NCBI GenBank assembly: GCA_020073705.1
Contig: JAIQES010000025.1
Location: 1-59,517, forward strand
Source: Terriglobia bacterium
GTDB taxonomy: Bacteria; Acidobacteriota; Terriglobia; Acidiferrales; UBA7541
Reading direction: 5' to 3'
Length of the DNA: 59,517 bases
The position numbers and the translations under genes are program-made. Under the pieces are notes generated by a model. It was not told the origin of the DNA, did no database searches, and was given only the letters and a program-made list of their open reading frames with translations. Each line of letters begins with the position of its first letter. The first letter of the stretch is position 1. Positions 24,474 to 32,166 of the stretch are shown piece after piece.

Positions 24474-27400
24474 ATGAAGCCGATTACCCTGCATGGAAAT
24501 ACTCGAGCTGGCATACAGAGGATGGTCCGGATGGCAGCGGCACTCTGCTTGCTGGTGCTGTCACTTGCGGCATCCTGGGTAACCAGAGCGCAAGTGGCCG
24601 GGGGATCAATCACTGGGACCGTGACGGCAGAGTCTGGCTCTGTGATGCCGGGAGTGCACGTCTCGATTACAGAAGTGACTTCAAGCGCGGTCAGAACGGT
24701 CACGACGGACGCCGACGGATTTTATCGCGCGCCCGACCTGCCTCCCGGAAACTATGAAATGAACTTCTCGGCTTCCGGATTTGTTACCCAGGTATTGACG
24801 ACTATTAGCGTTGCGGTGGGCGGCGAGCGCGTCCTCAATGTCGTCATGCGGCCGGGCAGTTCTGAACAGGTAGTGCGGACAGCGGCGCCTATCGGACCGA
24901 TAAGCCAAGCTTCCGCCTGCTGCGGCGGAAACGTCAATGCCTCCACGGTGCGTGACACACCACTGAACGGACGCGACTGGGCCCAGCTCGCGACTTTGCA
25001 GGCCGGTGTCACCGGGGTTCAGTCTCCCGGGGGTAATACCAACCGCGGGTTTGGGGCGGCGATAAGCATTTCCGGATCGCGGCCCGATCAGAACAGTTAC
25101 CGGCTGGATGGAATCAGCATCAACGATTACTCGAACGGCGCTCCGGGCAGCGTGCTCGGTGACAATCTGGGAATCGATGCTGTGGAGCAGGTGTCCGTTC
25201 TCGGGAGCAATTACCCAGCCGAATATGGGCGAACTTCTGGCGGCGTAATCAACGCGGTGACCCGCTCGGGGAAGAACGCTTTCCACGGCACCGTGTATGA
25301 GTTTCTCCGCAACAGTGCCCTGGATGCGCGAAACTTTTTTGATGGACCCACGATTCCGCCCTTCCGTCGTAACCAGTTTGGAGGCTCGGCAGGGGCGCCG
25401 ATCCAGAAAGACCGCACGTTCGTTTTCGGAGACTATGAAGGCCTGCGCCAATCGCTGGGCGTGACGACAGTCAATACCGTGCCATCGATTGCAGCGCGCA
25501 ACGGCCAACTTTCCACGGGAACGGTGCAGGTCGATCCCGCAGTATCGCGATTCCTCGCGGCTTTCTACCCATTACCCAATGGGCCACTGCTGGGAGCCGG
25601 CGACACCGGAATTTTTACTTTCGCCGCGCAACAGGTCACCAACGAAAATTATTTCACACTTCGTGTGGATCACAAGTTTTCGGAAAAGGACAGCCTGTAC
25701 GGGACCTACATGCGAGACAACTCGAAGACCGTCCAGCCCGGCACATTCGGCGAACTGTTCTCCGACGTGGTCTCGGGCCGTCAGGTGGTGACCCTTCATG
25801 AGCAGCACATATTCAGCCCCTCTTTTCTGAATGCTGCTCGATTCGGTTTCAGCCGCGCCGTAGGGATTATGGGAGGAGTGTCCGAAGTGTTGAACCCTCT
25901 CATGCTGGATCCCTCCTATGCGTTCGTACCCGGAGGATATGCTGGGGCAATACGCACTGTGCCGGGAGTGACTAACTTTTCGGGAGCCCCGACCGCACAG
26001 GGAGTTCTCCCCTCCAGCAGATCTCTTTTCTGGAACTCCTTTCAGGGAGGCGACGACGCCTTCCTCACTCTGGGAAAGCATGCTCTGAAGTTCGGTGGCG
26101 TTGTCGAACGTATGCAAGTCAACCAGTTGACCTCCGCCGACCAAAACGGAGCTTTCCGCTTCGATTCGTTGTCGGGATTTCTCACCAACCAGCCGCATGC
26201 GTTTTCAGGCACGAGCACGGTCATTACACCGGGCGTTGGGTTGCGCGAAACACTTTTTGGCGCGTACGTGCAAGATGATGTCCGGCTGCAAAAGAATCTG
26301 ACTTTCAACGCCGGTTTGCGCTATGAAATGGTGACCGTGCCGACCGAGGCGCACAACCGGATTTCCAACCTGCACAACGTTACCGACCCTCAGCCGGTTG
26401 TGGGATCACCTTTCTTCCAAAACCCCACGCTTCGAAATTTTGCACCGCGCTTGGGCTTCGCGTGGAATCCGAGCGGCGGCAAGAACCTCATCCGCGGGGG
26501 ATTCGGCGTTTTCGACGTGCTTCCACTGCCGTACGAATTTACTCTTTCTTTTCAGCGGGCAGTGCCGTTCGTGCAAACGATAGTCGCGAACGATCTCCCT
26601 CCGGGTTCATTCCCGACGGGCGCGTTTCAACAATTTAGCGGCCAATCGACTTCCGGTCTTGCCGCCTACGTCCAGCAGAAGCCCAAGCGGAATTACGTCA
26701 TGCAATGGAACCTGAGCGTGGCACGCGAGCTGTCGTCCACGCTGGCCGTTACGGTCGGCTACGTGGGATCGCGAGGAGTCCACCAGCCCTACCGGGTTGA
26801 CAATATCGATATGGTGCTCCCGACGCTGACCACGGCGGGTTATGTCTTTCCATCCACCTCGACCAGCCAAACGCTGAACCCCAATTTTGGCCGCATCAAC
26901 GCCACTCTTTGGCAAGCCAATTCGTTTTATCACGCACTGCAGGTGGATGTCACGAAACGCGTGAGCCATGGCTTCCAATTTCATGGCGCGTACACCTGGG
27001 GTAAGAGCATAGACACGCTCTCGGCCACCGTGGCCAACGATGCATTTCCGAACGGGCTCTTCAATCAGCTCTTCTTCGACCAGCGGACGACGCGCGGGCT
27101 TTCCGATTTCAATGTCGCACAGACCTTCGTCCTGAGCTTCACATGGGAAGTGCCGGGTCCAGCGACGGGTTCGAAACTTCCGAGTTGGGCTCTGGACGGG
27201 TGGCAGCTCGGCGGTTTATATAAGCTGAGCAGCGGACAGCCGTTTACACCAATTCTCGGCGGGGACGTAGTTGGGATGAAAGTGGACGAAACCAGTGAGC
27301 CGCCGGACCGGCTCGTCGGCCCGGGCTGCCAGACACTGACCAACCCTGGAAACCCCAGCCATTATATCAAGACTGAATGCTTGGCTTTCCCCGTTCCTAG

Positions 27401-27686
27401 TAACCGGTGGGGGAATCTCGGCCGCAATACCCTCATTGGACCAGGACTGTCAAAGCTGGACTTCTCCGTTTTCAAGAATAATTATGTGAAGCGCATCTCA
27501 GAAAATTTCAACGCTCAGTTCCGAGCAGAGTTCTTCAATATTCTTAACCATCCAAATTTTGCCTCGCCCACTGACAACCTTACAGTCTTCGACCAGAACG
27601 GCCAGCCCATTCTGAGCGCGGGACTAATTACCTCCACGCAGACCACGTCCCGGCAAATTCAGCTTGCGATCAAATTGATCTGGTGA
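24474..27686 (+). CDS. TonB-dependent receptor, Oar-like, with carboxypeptidase-regulatory domain
   Basis: About 1,070 residues. A signal peptide (MVRMAAALCLLVLSLAASWV) lies slightly inside; the ATG at 24522 or a GTG at 24405 are other possible starts. Residues 45-125 form the CarboxypepD_reg-like fold (GGSITGTVTAESGSVMPGVH, DADGFYRAPDLPPGNYEMNF). The plug follows with TVRDTPLNGRDWAQLATLQA, QNSYRLDGISINDY and YPAEYGRTSGGVINAV. The rest is a 22-strand-type outer-membrane barrel ending in an aromatic residue (LAIKLIW). This receptor class is expanded in Acidobacteriota. The substrate is unknown. A Cys-Cys pair (QASACCGGNV) just before the plug signature is unusual. The three upstream propellers are candidate partners. 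Confidence 0.88.
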   Translation: MKPITLHGNTRAGIQRMVRMAAALCLLVLSLAASWVTRAQVAGGSITGTVTAESGSVMPGVHVSITEVTSSAVRTVTTDADGFYRAPDLPPGNYEMNFSASGFVTQVLTTISVAVGGERVLNVVMRPGSSEQVVRTAAPIGPISQASACCGGNVNASTVRDTPLNGRDWAQLATLQAGVTGVQSPGGNTNRGFGAAISISGSRPDQNSYRLDGISINDYSNGAPGSVLGDNLGIDAVEQVSVLGSNYPAEYGRTSGGVINAVTRSGKNAFHGTVYEFLRNSALDARNFFDGPTIPPFRRNQFGGSAGAPIQKDRTFVFGDYEGLRQSLGVTTVNTVPSIAARNGQLSTGTVQVDPAVSRFLAAFYPLPNGPLLGAGDTGIFTFAAQQVTNENYFTLRVDHKFSEKDSLYGTYMRDNSKTVQPGTFGELFSDVVSGRQVVTLHEQHIFSPSFLNAARFGFSRAVGIMGGVSEVLNPLMLDPSYAFVPGGYAGAIRTVPGVTNFSGAPTAQGVLPSSRSLFWNSFQGGDDAFLTLGKHALKFGGVVERMQVNQLTSADQNGAFRFDSLSGFLTNQPHAFSGTSTVITPGVGLRETLFGAYVQDDVRLQKNLTFNAGLRYEMVTVPTEAHNRISNLHNVTDPQPVVGSPFFQNPTLRNFAPRLGFAWNPSGGKNLIRGGFGVFDVLPLPYEFTLSFQRAVPFVQTIVANDLPPGSFPTGAFQQFSGQSTSGLAAYVQQKPKRNYVMQWNLSVARELSSTLAVTVGYVGSRGVHQPYRVDNIDMVLPTLTTAGYVFPSTSTSQTLNPNFGRINATLWQANSFYHALQVDVTKRVSHGFQFHGAYTWGKSIDTLSATVANDAFPNGLFNQLFFDQRTTRGLSDFNVAQTFVLSFTWEVPGPATGSKLPSWALDGWQLGGLYKLSSGQPFTPILGGDVVGMKVDETSEPPDRLVGPGCQTLTNPGNPSHYIKTECLAFPVPSNRWGNLGRNTLIGPGLSKLDFSVFKNNYVKRISENFNAQFRAEFFNILNHPNFASPTDNLTVFDQNGQPILSAGLITSTQTTSRQIQLAIKLIW

Positions 27687-27745
27687 GTCGCACCGAGGTG
27701 TACGCGGCAGCCCGCGAGCGCAACTGCTAGTGTGCCGAAAACTCC

Positions 27746-27774
27746 TTGACAGCACCCCCCAAATATGCGACAAA
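27746..27774 (+). promoter_or_regulatory. Candidate promoter for the second threonine-synthase-like gene
   Basis: A perfect TTGACA (27746-27751) is followed 17 bases on by GACAAA, a poor -10. If used, the leader is about 240 bases and contains the hairpin at 27885-27913. Confidence 0.3.
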
Positions 27775-27882
27775 GGGAGCGTTGTAGATTCGCAGTAGCT
27801 GGACACGTGGCGATTTAAGGCAACTTGCTCCACGTAAAAAACTGCTAAAGAGTCGGACGAGCACTCAGATCAGGTTTTGAGC

Positions 27883-27922
27883 CCTCCCCGCATTCTTTGG
27901 CGTGGAGGGTTTCTTAGTTTTA
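27883..27922 (+). terminator. Candidate intrinsic terminator or attenuator
   Basis: CCCTCCCCGC and GCGTGGAGGG pair with one mismatch around a short loop and are followed by TTTCTTAGTTTT. It may end the receptor transcript. It also lies between a possible promoter at 27746 and the gene at 28023, so an attenuator is possible. I saw no T-box or SAM riboswitch bases. Confidence 0.5.
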
Positions 27923-28022
27923 GCCCCTCACGCCGCCTTCCCGCAGCAGTTTACCAGCCGGATTTAGATTAGGCGCCGAGCGGCCCGCCACGAGGGTTGC
28001 CCGAGGCAGGAAGGCAATCAAT

Positions 28023-29273
28023 ATGGGCGAATATTATCAGCTTAAGTGCCGTGAATGCGGCAAGTTATGGGGCAATGAGGCGCGCTCCTTTTGCGATGAG
28101 TGCCTTTCGCCTCTGGAAATTTCGTATGACATGGAAGCCGCGCGCGGCAAGTTTACGCGCAAGAATATCGAGGCGGGACCTACGAATTTGTGGCGCTACA
28201 GCGGCCTGCTTCCTCTCCCAGAAGGTTTCCAAGGCACACTCCCAACAGGCTTTACACCGCTGGTGAAAGCGCCCCACCTGGGCAAGCGGTTAGGAGCCAG
28301 CAATCTTTACATCAAGAACGATGCCGTCTGCTTCCCCACCCTCTCGTTCAAGGATCGCGTGGTGGCGGTGGCGCTGGCGGCGGCGCGCCGTTTTGGATTC
28401 AAGGTGGTAAGCTGCTCTTCGACGGGCAACTTGGCAAATGCCGTGGCCGCCCAGGCCGCGCGCGAAGGTTTCGATGCGTGGATTTTTGTTCCCGCCGACC
28501 TAGAGCCGGCAAAAATCACCGGCACTCAGGTCTTCGGCGCGCATCTGGTGCGGATTGCGGGCAACTACGATCAAGTGAACCGGCTGTGCTCGCAGATCTC
28601 GGAGAAATTCCACTGGGGATTCGTGAACGTGAACCTGCGGCCCTATTACGCGGAAGGCTCGAAGACCGTGGGCTACGAAATCGCCGAACAGCTCGGCTGG
28701 CGCCTGCCGGACAACGTCGTGGTGCCCATGGCCGGAGGCTCGCTGATCAGCAAAATCCGCAAATCGTTTTCGGAATTGATCGCGCTGGGCCTGGTCGAGG
28801 AAAAGAAGGTCAAGATCTTCGGCGCGCAGGCGACCGGCTGCTCTCCAATTTCAGACTCTGTCAAGCGCAACCTCGACCACTTTGAACCGCAAAAGCCGGC
28901 GACGATTGCGAGGTCGCTCGCCATCGGGAATCCGGCGGACGGCTACTACGCCTCGTGCGTGATCCGCGACAGCGGCGGCTGGGCGGAAGATGCCTCTGAT
29001 CCCGAACTCGTCAAGGGCATCCAGCTATTGGCGGAGACCGAAGGAATTTTCACGGAGACCGCCGGAGGCGTGACGACCTGGGTCACCAAGAAACTGATCG
29101 AGCAGGGACACATCGGCCCGCACGAGACCACGGTGGTTTGCATCACTGGCAACGGCCTCAAGACCATCGACGCCGTCTCCCAGGAATACACACTCAGTCC
29201 CGCTATCGAGCCGCGTCTGGCGGTGTTCGAGTCATTTATCAACGACCGCGTAGTTGCGATCGCAGGAAACTAA
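28023..29273 (+). CDS. Threonine-synthase-like PLP enzyme with N-terminal zinc ribbon
   Basis: A 416-residue fold-type II PLP enzyme. It opens with two Cys pairs (LKCRECGKLW and FCDECLSPLE), a zinc ribbon seen in the archaeal/plant-type threonine synthases. The PLP lysine is in PTLSFKDRVVAVALAAARRF (around residue 108) and the phosphate loop in SCSSTGNLANAVAA. The glycine loop VPMAGGSLISKI follows. It differs from the E. coli-type ThrC at 5833. Downstream are a ThiS-like sulfur carrier and cysH-cysG-asd-lysC. It may make threonine, or it may be a sulfhydrylase-like relative using sulfur from the carrier; sequence alone does not decide. Confidence 0.82.
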   Translation: MGEYYQLKCRECGKLWGNEARSFCDECLSPLEISYDMEAARGKFTRKNIEAGPTNLWRYSGLLPLPEGFQGTLPTGFTPLVKAPHLGKRLGASNLYIKNDAVCFPTLSFKDRVVAVALAAARRFGFKVVSCSSTGNLANAVAAQAAREGFDAWIFVPADLEPAKITGTQVFGAHLVRIAGNYDQVNRLCSQISEKFHWGFVNVNLRPYYAEGSKTVGYEIAEQLGWRLPDNVVVPMAGGSLISKIRKSFSELIALGLVEEKKVKIFGAQATGCSPISDSVKRNLDHFEPQKPATIARSLAIGNPADGYYASCVIRDSGGWAEDASDPELVKGIQLLAETEGIFTETAGGVTTWVTKKLIEQGHIGPHETTVVCITGNGLKTIDAVSQEYTLSPAIEPRLAVFESFINDRVVAIAGN

Positions 29274-29282
29274 GATTTGTGG

Positions 29283-29354
29283 GTCGGGCCTTCAGGCCCG
29301 ACAATGAGCCTGGGTAAGGAGCTTTTAAGCCCTGAAGCTTCAGGGGCTGAAGCC
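29283..29354. repeat. Palindromes of the TGAA/TTCA-loop family, three nested or adjacent
   Basis: GTCGGGCC-TTCA-GGCCCGAC (29283-29302) is followed by CCCTGAAGCTTCAGGG and, overlapping it, GGGGC-TGAA-GCCCC (to about 29354). Stems differ from those at 13173-13232 but the loop bases are the same. Confidence 0.75.
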
Positions 29355-29453
29355 CCACATGTTGCAGGCGATGATACCGGAGCTAAAGTTCCGGCCGACA
29401 AACCGAAAGAATCATGTGTTACGGGATTTTGGAGTCAGGAAACTAAAATCGAG

Positions 29454-29750
29454 ATGAAAATTACTGTGGATATACCAACAGCGCTGCGCCGGTTCACCGG
29501 CGGGGTTCAATCGATCGAATGCAGTTCGGCGACGCTGCCTGAACTGCTCGGGGAAATCGAACAGCGGTTCCCGGCGATCAACAAGCATCTGCGTGACGAC
29601 TCGGGGCAGGTCCGGCGTTTTGTGAACATTTACGTCAACGAGGAAGATATCCGGTTCCTCGGCGGCAACGAGTACCGGTTTCGCGATGGAGATCGTGTCC
29701 TGGTCGTGCCCTCGATCGCGGGTGGAGCGCCGGCGGATGCGTGCGGATGA
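29454..29750 (+). CDS. ThiS/MoaD-like sulfur-carrier protein with residues beyond Gly-Gly
   Basis: A 98-residue beta-grasp protein. The ATG at 29454 begins MKITVDIPTALRRFTGG; the weak AGGA upstream is not decisive. The body fits ThiS/MoaD (LPELLGEIEQRFPAINKHL, VRRFVNIYVNEEDIRFLGG, FRDGDRVLVVPSIAGG). Carriers of this kind are adenylated and thiocarboxylated at a C-terminal Gly-Gly. Here Gly-Gly is followed by APADACG, so a protease would have to trim it first, as in the CysO/Mec and HcyS/HcyD systems. Neighbours are a PLP enzyme upstream and cysH-cysG downstream. A role in protein-bound sulfur transfer to an amino acid is inferred. Confidence 0.75.
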   Translation: MKITVDIPTALRRFTGGVQSIECSSATLPELLGEIEQRFPAINKHLRDDSGQVRRFVNIYVNEEDIRFLGGNEYRFRDGDRVLVVPSIAGGAPADACG

Positions 29751-29802
29751 ATCGGATGCGCCCCCTGGAAACCTGTCCGGACGCCCGGCTTGGAATTTAG
29801 TC

Positions 29803-29830
29803 TTGACAAATTCGGCGGCTGATTTAAGCT
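29803..29830 (+). promoter_or_regulatory. Candidate promoter for the cysH leader
   Basis: A perfect TTGACA (29803-29808) is followed at 14-16 bases by a weak AT-rich -10 (within GATTTAAGCT). Transcription would start just before the small ORF at 29840. Confidence 0.45.
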
Positions 29831-29839
29831 GTAGAGGCA

Positions 29840-29944
29840 ATGATGACGTTGATTTCCAAGGGAATTACGATTACCACGCGCACGCCCAAGTGTACATGGG
29901 TGGCGCGGACCCCCTTGGGAGCCAAGGATATGCAAACGCAGTAA
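29840..29944 (+). CDS. Leader peptide ORF upstream of cysH
   Basis: An AGAGG site precedes tandem ATGs at 29840 and 29843; the frame runs 34 codons to TAA 29942-29944. The peptide starts MMTLISKGITITTRTPKC and continues TWVARTPLGAKDMQTQ, with a single Cys at position 18. It lies between a TTGACA box and the terminator at 29971, so it has the layout of an attenuator leader. Within it CCTTGG (29913-29918) can pair either with CCAAGG at 29856-29861 or with CCAAGG at 29922-29927. Translation is not proven; I do not recognise the peptide from a named family. Confidence 0.45.
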   Translation: MMTLISKGITITTRTPKCTWVARTPLGAKDMQTQ

Positions 29945-29970
29945 GACAATCCTTCAAGCTCTTAAACGCG

Positions 29971-30007
29971 GCCCGCGAAGCCAAATGCTCGCGGGCGTTT
30001 TTATTTT
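29971..30007 (+). terminator. Intrinsic terminator between leader ORF and cysH
   Basis: GCCCGCGA (29971-29978) pairs perfectly with TCGCGGGC (29989-29996) around a 10-base loop, followed by GTTTTTATTTT. It lies 37 bases before the cysH start and 26 bases after the leader ORF stop, so cysH expression must involve read-through or antitermination. Confidence 0.82.
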
Positions 30008-30044
30008 GGGGCGGAGAGCACACGGAAGGCGCGGACAGAAACCT

Positions 30045-30743
30045 ATGAGCGCAGCGGCACAGGAAAAAATCAGCAACGTGCAGACCGATGCGGAGCGCTG
30101 GAATGCCGGGGAAGTCCTGCGCTGGGGGCTGGGGGAGTTCCATCCGCACGCGGCCATCGCATCGAGCTTTGGCGCGGAGGATGTCGTACTGATTGACCTC
30201 GCGGCCCGGGTGCGCCCGGATCTACGCGTATTCACGTTGGACACGGATTTCCTCTTCGCGGAAACCTATGAGCTGCTCGAGCAGATCGAGAACAAGTACG
30301 GAATCCGCGTCGAACGGATGAAATCTCTGCTGACGCCGGAAAGACAGGCTGAGCTGCACGGGCCGGCGCTGTGGTCGGTTGATCCGAACAAGTGCTGCTC
30401 GCTGCGCAAGGTCGAGCCGCTCAAGGTCAAGCTTAGCGAGCTGACCGCGTGGGCGACAGGCATCCGCCGCGACCAGGCGCCCACGCGCGCGAATGCAAAA
30501 AAAATCGAATGGGATGAAAAATTCGGCCTGGTGAAAATGAATCCGCTGGCGGACTGGACCCGGGACAACGTGTGGGAATACATCCGTGCCAACAACGTGC
30601 CCTATAATCCGCTGCACGAGCAGAATTATCCCAGCATCGGCTGCACATACTGCACGCGCCAAGTACAGCCGGGAGAAGACCCGCGCGCCGGGCGCTGGCC
30701 GGGCTTCGCGAAAAAGGAGTGCGGACTGCACGCTTCGGAGTAA
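30045..30743 (+). CDS. cysH: Adenylylsulfate (APS) reductase, assimilatory
   Basis: A 232-residue enzyme that reduces APS to sulfite using thioredoxin. The ATG at 30045 starts MSAAAQEK and lies after the terminator. The PP-loop-like region is IASSFGAEDVVLIDLA, with VFTLDTDFLFAETYEL next. The iron-sulfur cysteine pairs NKCCSLRKVEPL and IGCTYCTRQVQPGEDPRAGR mark the APS-reducing, [4Fe-4S]-containing type rather than the PAPS type. The catalytic C-terminal motif KKECGLH is present. This fits a CysN whose APS kinase domain is degenerate. Four bases separate it from cysG. Confidence 0.94.
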   Translation: MSAAAQEKISNVQTDAERWNAGEVLRWGLGEFHPHAAIASSFGAEDVVLIDLAARVRPDLRVFTLDTDFLFAETYELLEQIENKYGIRVERMKSLLTPERQAELHGPALWSVDPNKCCSLRKVEPLKVKLSELTAWATGIRRDQAPTRANAKKIEWDEKFGLVKMNPLADWTRDNVWEYIRANNVPYNPLHEQNYPSIGCTYCTRQVQPGEDPRAGRWPGFAKKECGLHASE

Positions 30744-30747
30744 AGAT

Positions 30748-32166
30748 ATGAGTTTGTTTCCCATCTTCGTAAAACTGGATGGCCGGCGGTGCCTGGTGGT
30801 GGGCGCCGGGACCGTGGCCGAGGCGAAGATCGAGAGCCTTCTGGCAACGGCAGCCTCGATACATGTGGTTGCGCCGAAGGCCACGGCCAAGGTGCGTGAA
30901 TGGTCGCGCGAGGGCCGCATCGAGTGGAATGCGCGCGAGTACGTGCCCGAGGATCTTTCCGGTGTGTTCCTGGTGATTGCTGCGACCGGGTCGCCGGCGC
31001 TGCATGACAAGATTTGCGCGGAAGCGCGCCGCAGCGGAGTATTGTGCAATGCAGTGGACGAGCCGCAGCGCTGCGACTTCTACTTCCCTGCCGTGGTGCG
31101 GCGGGGGGAGTTGCAGATTGCCATATCGACAGGGGGATTGAGCCCCGCGCTGGCGCAGCGGCTGCGGAAAGAACTGGAGCAGCAATTTGGTCCGGAATGG
31201 GAACAATGGGTGGCGCAACTCGGTCGAAAGCGCGAAGAGCTTTTGGACATTGCTATGCCTTCGGAACAACGGAAGCGGCTGCTGCACCAGTACGCGAGCC
31301 TGGACCCCGAAGTGCGCTACAGGAATCACGTTGGAGGAGTTGCCACCGGGATGCCTGGAAAAGTTTATCTCGTAGGAGCCGGCCCGGGCGACCCGGAACT
31401 GCTGACACGTAAGGCGTGGCGCGTGTTGCAGTCCGTCGGCGTCGTGTTGCACGATGATTTGGTTTCCGAAGAAATTCTCCGCGTCCTTCCACCAACGGCC
31501 GTGCTGCTGAATGTGGGGAAGCGTTGCGGCGCAAGAAAGATTTCCCAGGCTGAAGTGAACGAGCAGATGGTGAGTCTGGCCCGCGCGGGCAAGGTGGTTG
31601 CGCGCCTCAAGAGTGGCGACCCGCTGCTTTTCGGACGGGCGGGAGAGGAAATGGAAGCGCTGCGGCAGGCAGGTATCGAGTTCGAAGTAATTCCAGGAGT
31701 GACGGCGGCGCTGGGCGCGGCGGGAGCGGCCCGGATTTCGCTCACGGACCGGCGGCATGCTTCGCGCGTCGTATTCGTCACAGCTCATCGCTCGAATGGG
31801 TCGGGATTAACCAATGAGCGGCATGTGGCCGAGGACACCACCTACGTCATCTACATGCCGGGCAACCGTTATGCCGAGCTGGCCGCGGAGCTCGAAGCAG
31901 CGGGAATTGGCGCGCACATTCCGTGTGTTGTGATTTCGCGCGCAACAACCCGCGACGAGACGATTTACCGGACCACGGTCGGAAAATTGCCCAAGTGTCC
32001 GGCGGCGGTAGCGCCGTCTCTGCTGGTCGTTGGATACGTCGCGGGCGCACCGGCAGGCGAAGAAACGCGCGAGGGAGAGCTTTCGAGCGAGCTTTGCCCG
32101 GAAATTGTGAGTCTTGCAATGCAACATCCATTTCATAATTCCTACGGGAGGGGCAGTGTCGAATAA
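30748..32166 (+). CDS. cysG: Siroheme synthase: precorrin-2 dehydrogenase plus uroporphyrinogen-III methyltransferase
   Basis: A 472-residue fusion that makes siroheme for sulfite reductase. Residues 1-215 are the SirC/Met8-like dehydrogenase-chelatase (FVKLDGRRCLVVGAGTVAEA, CNAVDEPQRCDFYFPAVVRR, ISTGGLSPALAQRLRKELE). From about residue 215 comes the CobA/SUMT domain (VYLVGAGPGDPELLTRKAW, VVARLKSGDPLLFGRAGEE, VIPGVTAALGAAGAARISLT). The ATG at 30748 follows cysH by four bases. The end overlaps the asd start at 32156 by 11 bases. No sulfite reductase gene is in the window. Confidence 0.94.
   Translation: MSLFPIFVKLDGRRCLVVGAGTVAEAKIESLLATAASIHVVAPKATAKVREWSREGRIEWNAREYVPEDLSGVFLVIAATGSPALHDKICAEARRSGVLCNAVDEPQRCDFYFPAVVRRGELQIAISTGGLSPALAQRLRKELEQQFGPEWEQWVAQLGRKREELLDIAMPSEQRKRLLHQYASLDPEVRYRNHVGGVATGMPGKVYLVGAGPGDPELLTRKAWRVLQSVGVVLHDDLVSEEILRVLPPTAVLLNVGKRCGARKISQAEVNEQMVSLARAGKVVARLKSGDPLLFGRAGEEMEALRQAGIEFEVIPGVTAALGAAGAARISLTDRRHASRVVFVTAHRSNGSGLTNERHVAEDTTYVIYMPGNRYAELAAELEAAGIGAHIPCVVISRATTRDETIYRTTVGKLPKCPAAVAPSLLVVGYVAGAPAGEETREGELSSELCPEIVSLAMQHPFHNSYGRGSVE

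Noticed and set aside
27687-28022. T-box or SAM riboswitch before the second threonine-synthase-like gene
   Set aside because: The conserved TGGNACC of T-boxes and SAM core bases are absent.
30433-31788. Minus-strand open frame of 451 codons over cysH/cysG
   Set aside because: Antisense shadow; the plus-strand genes are clear.
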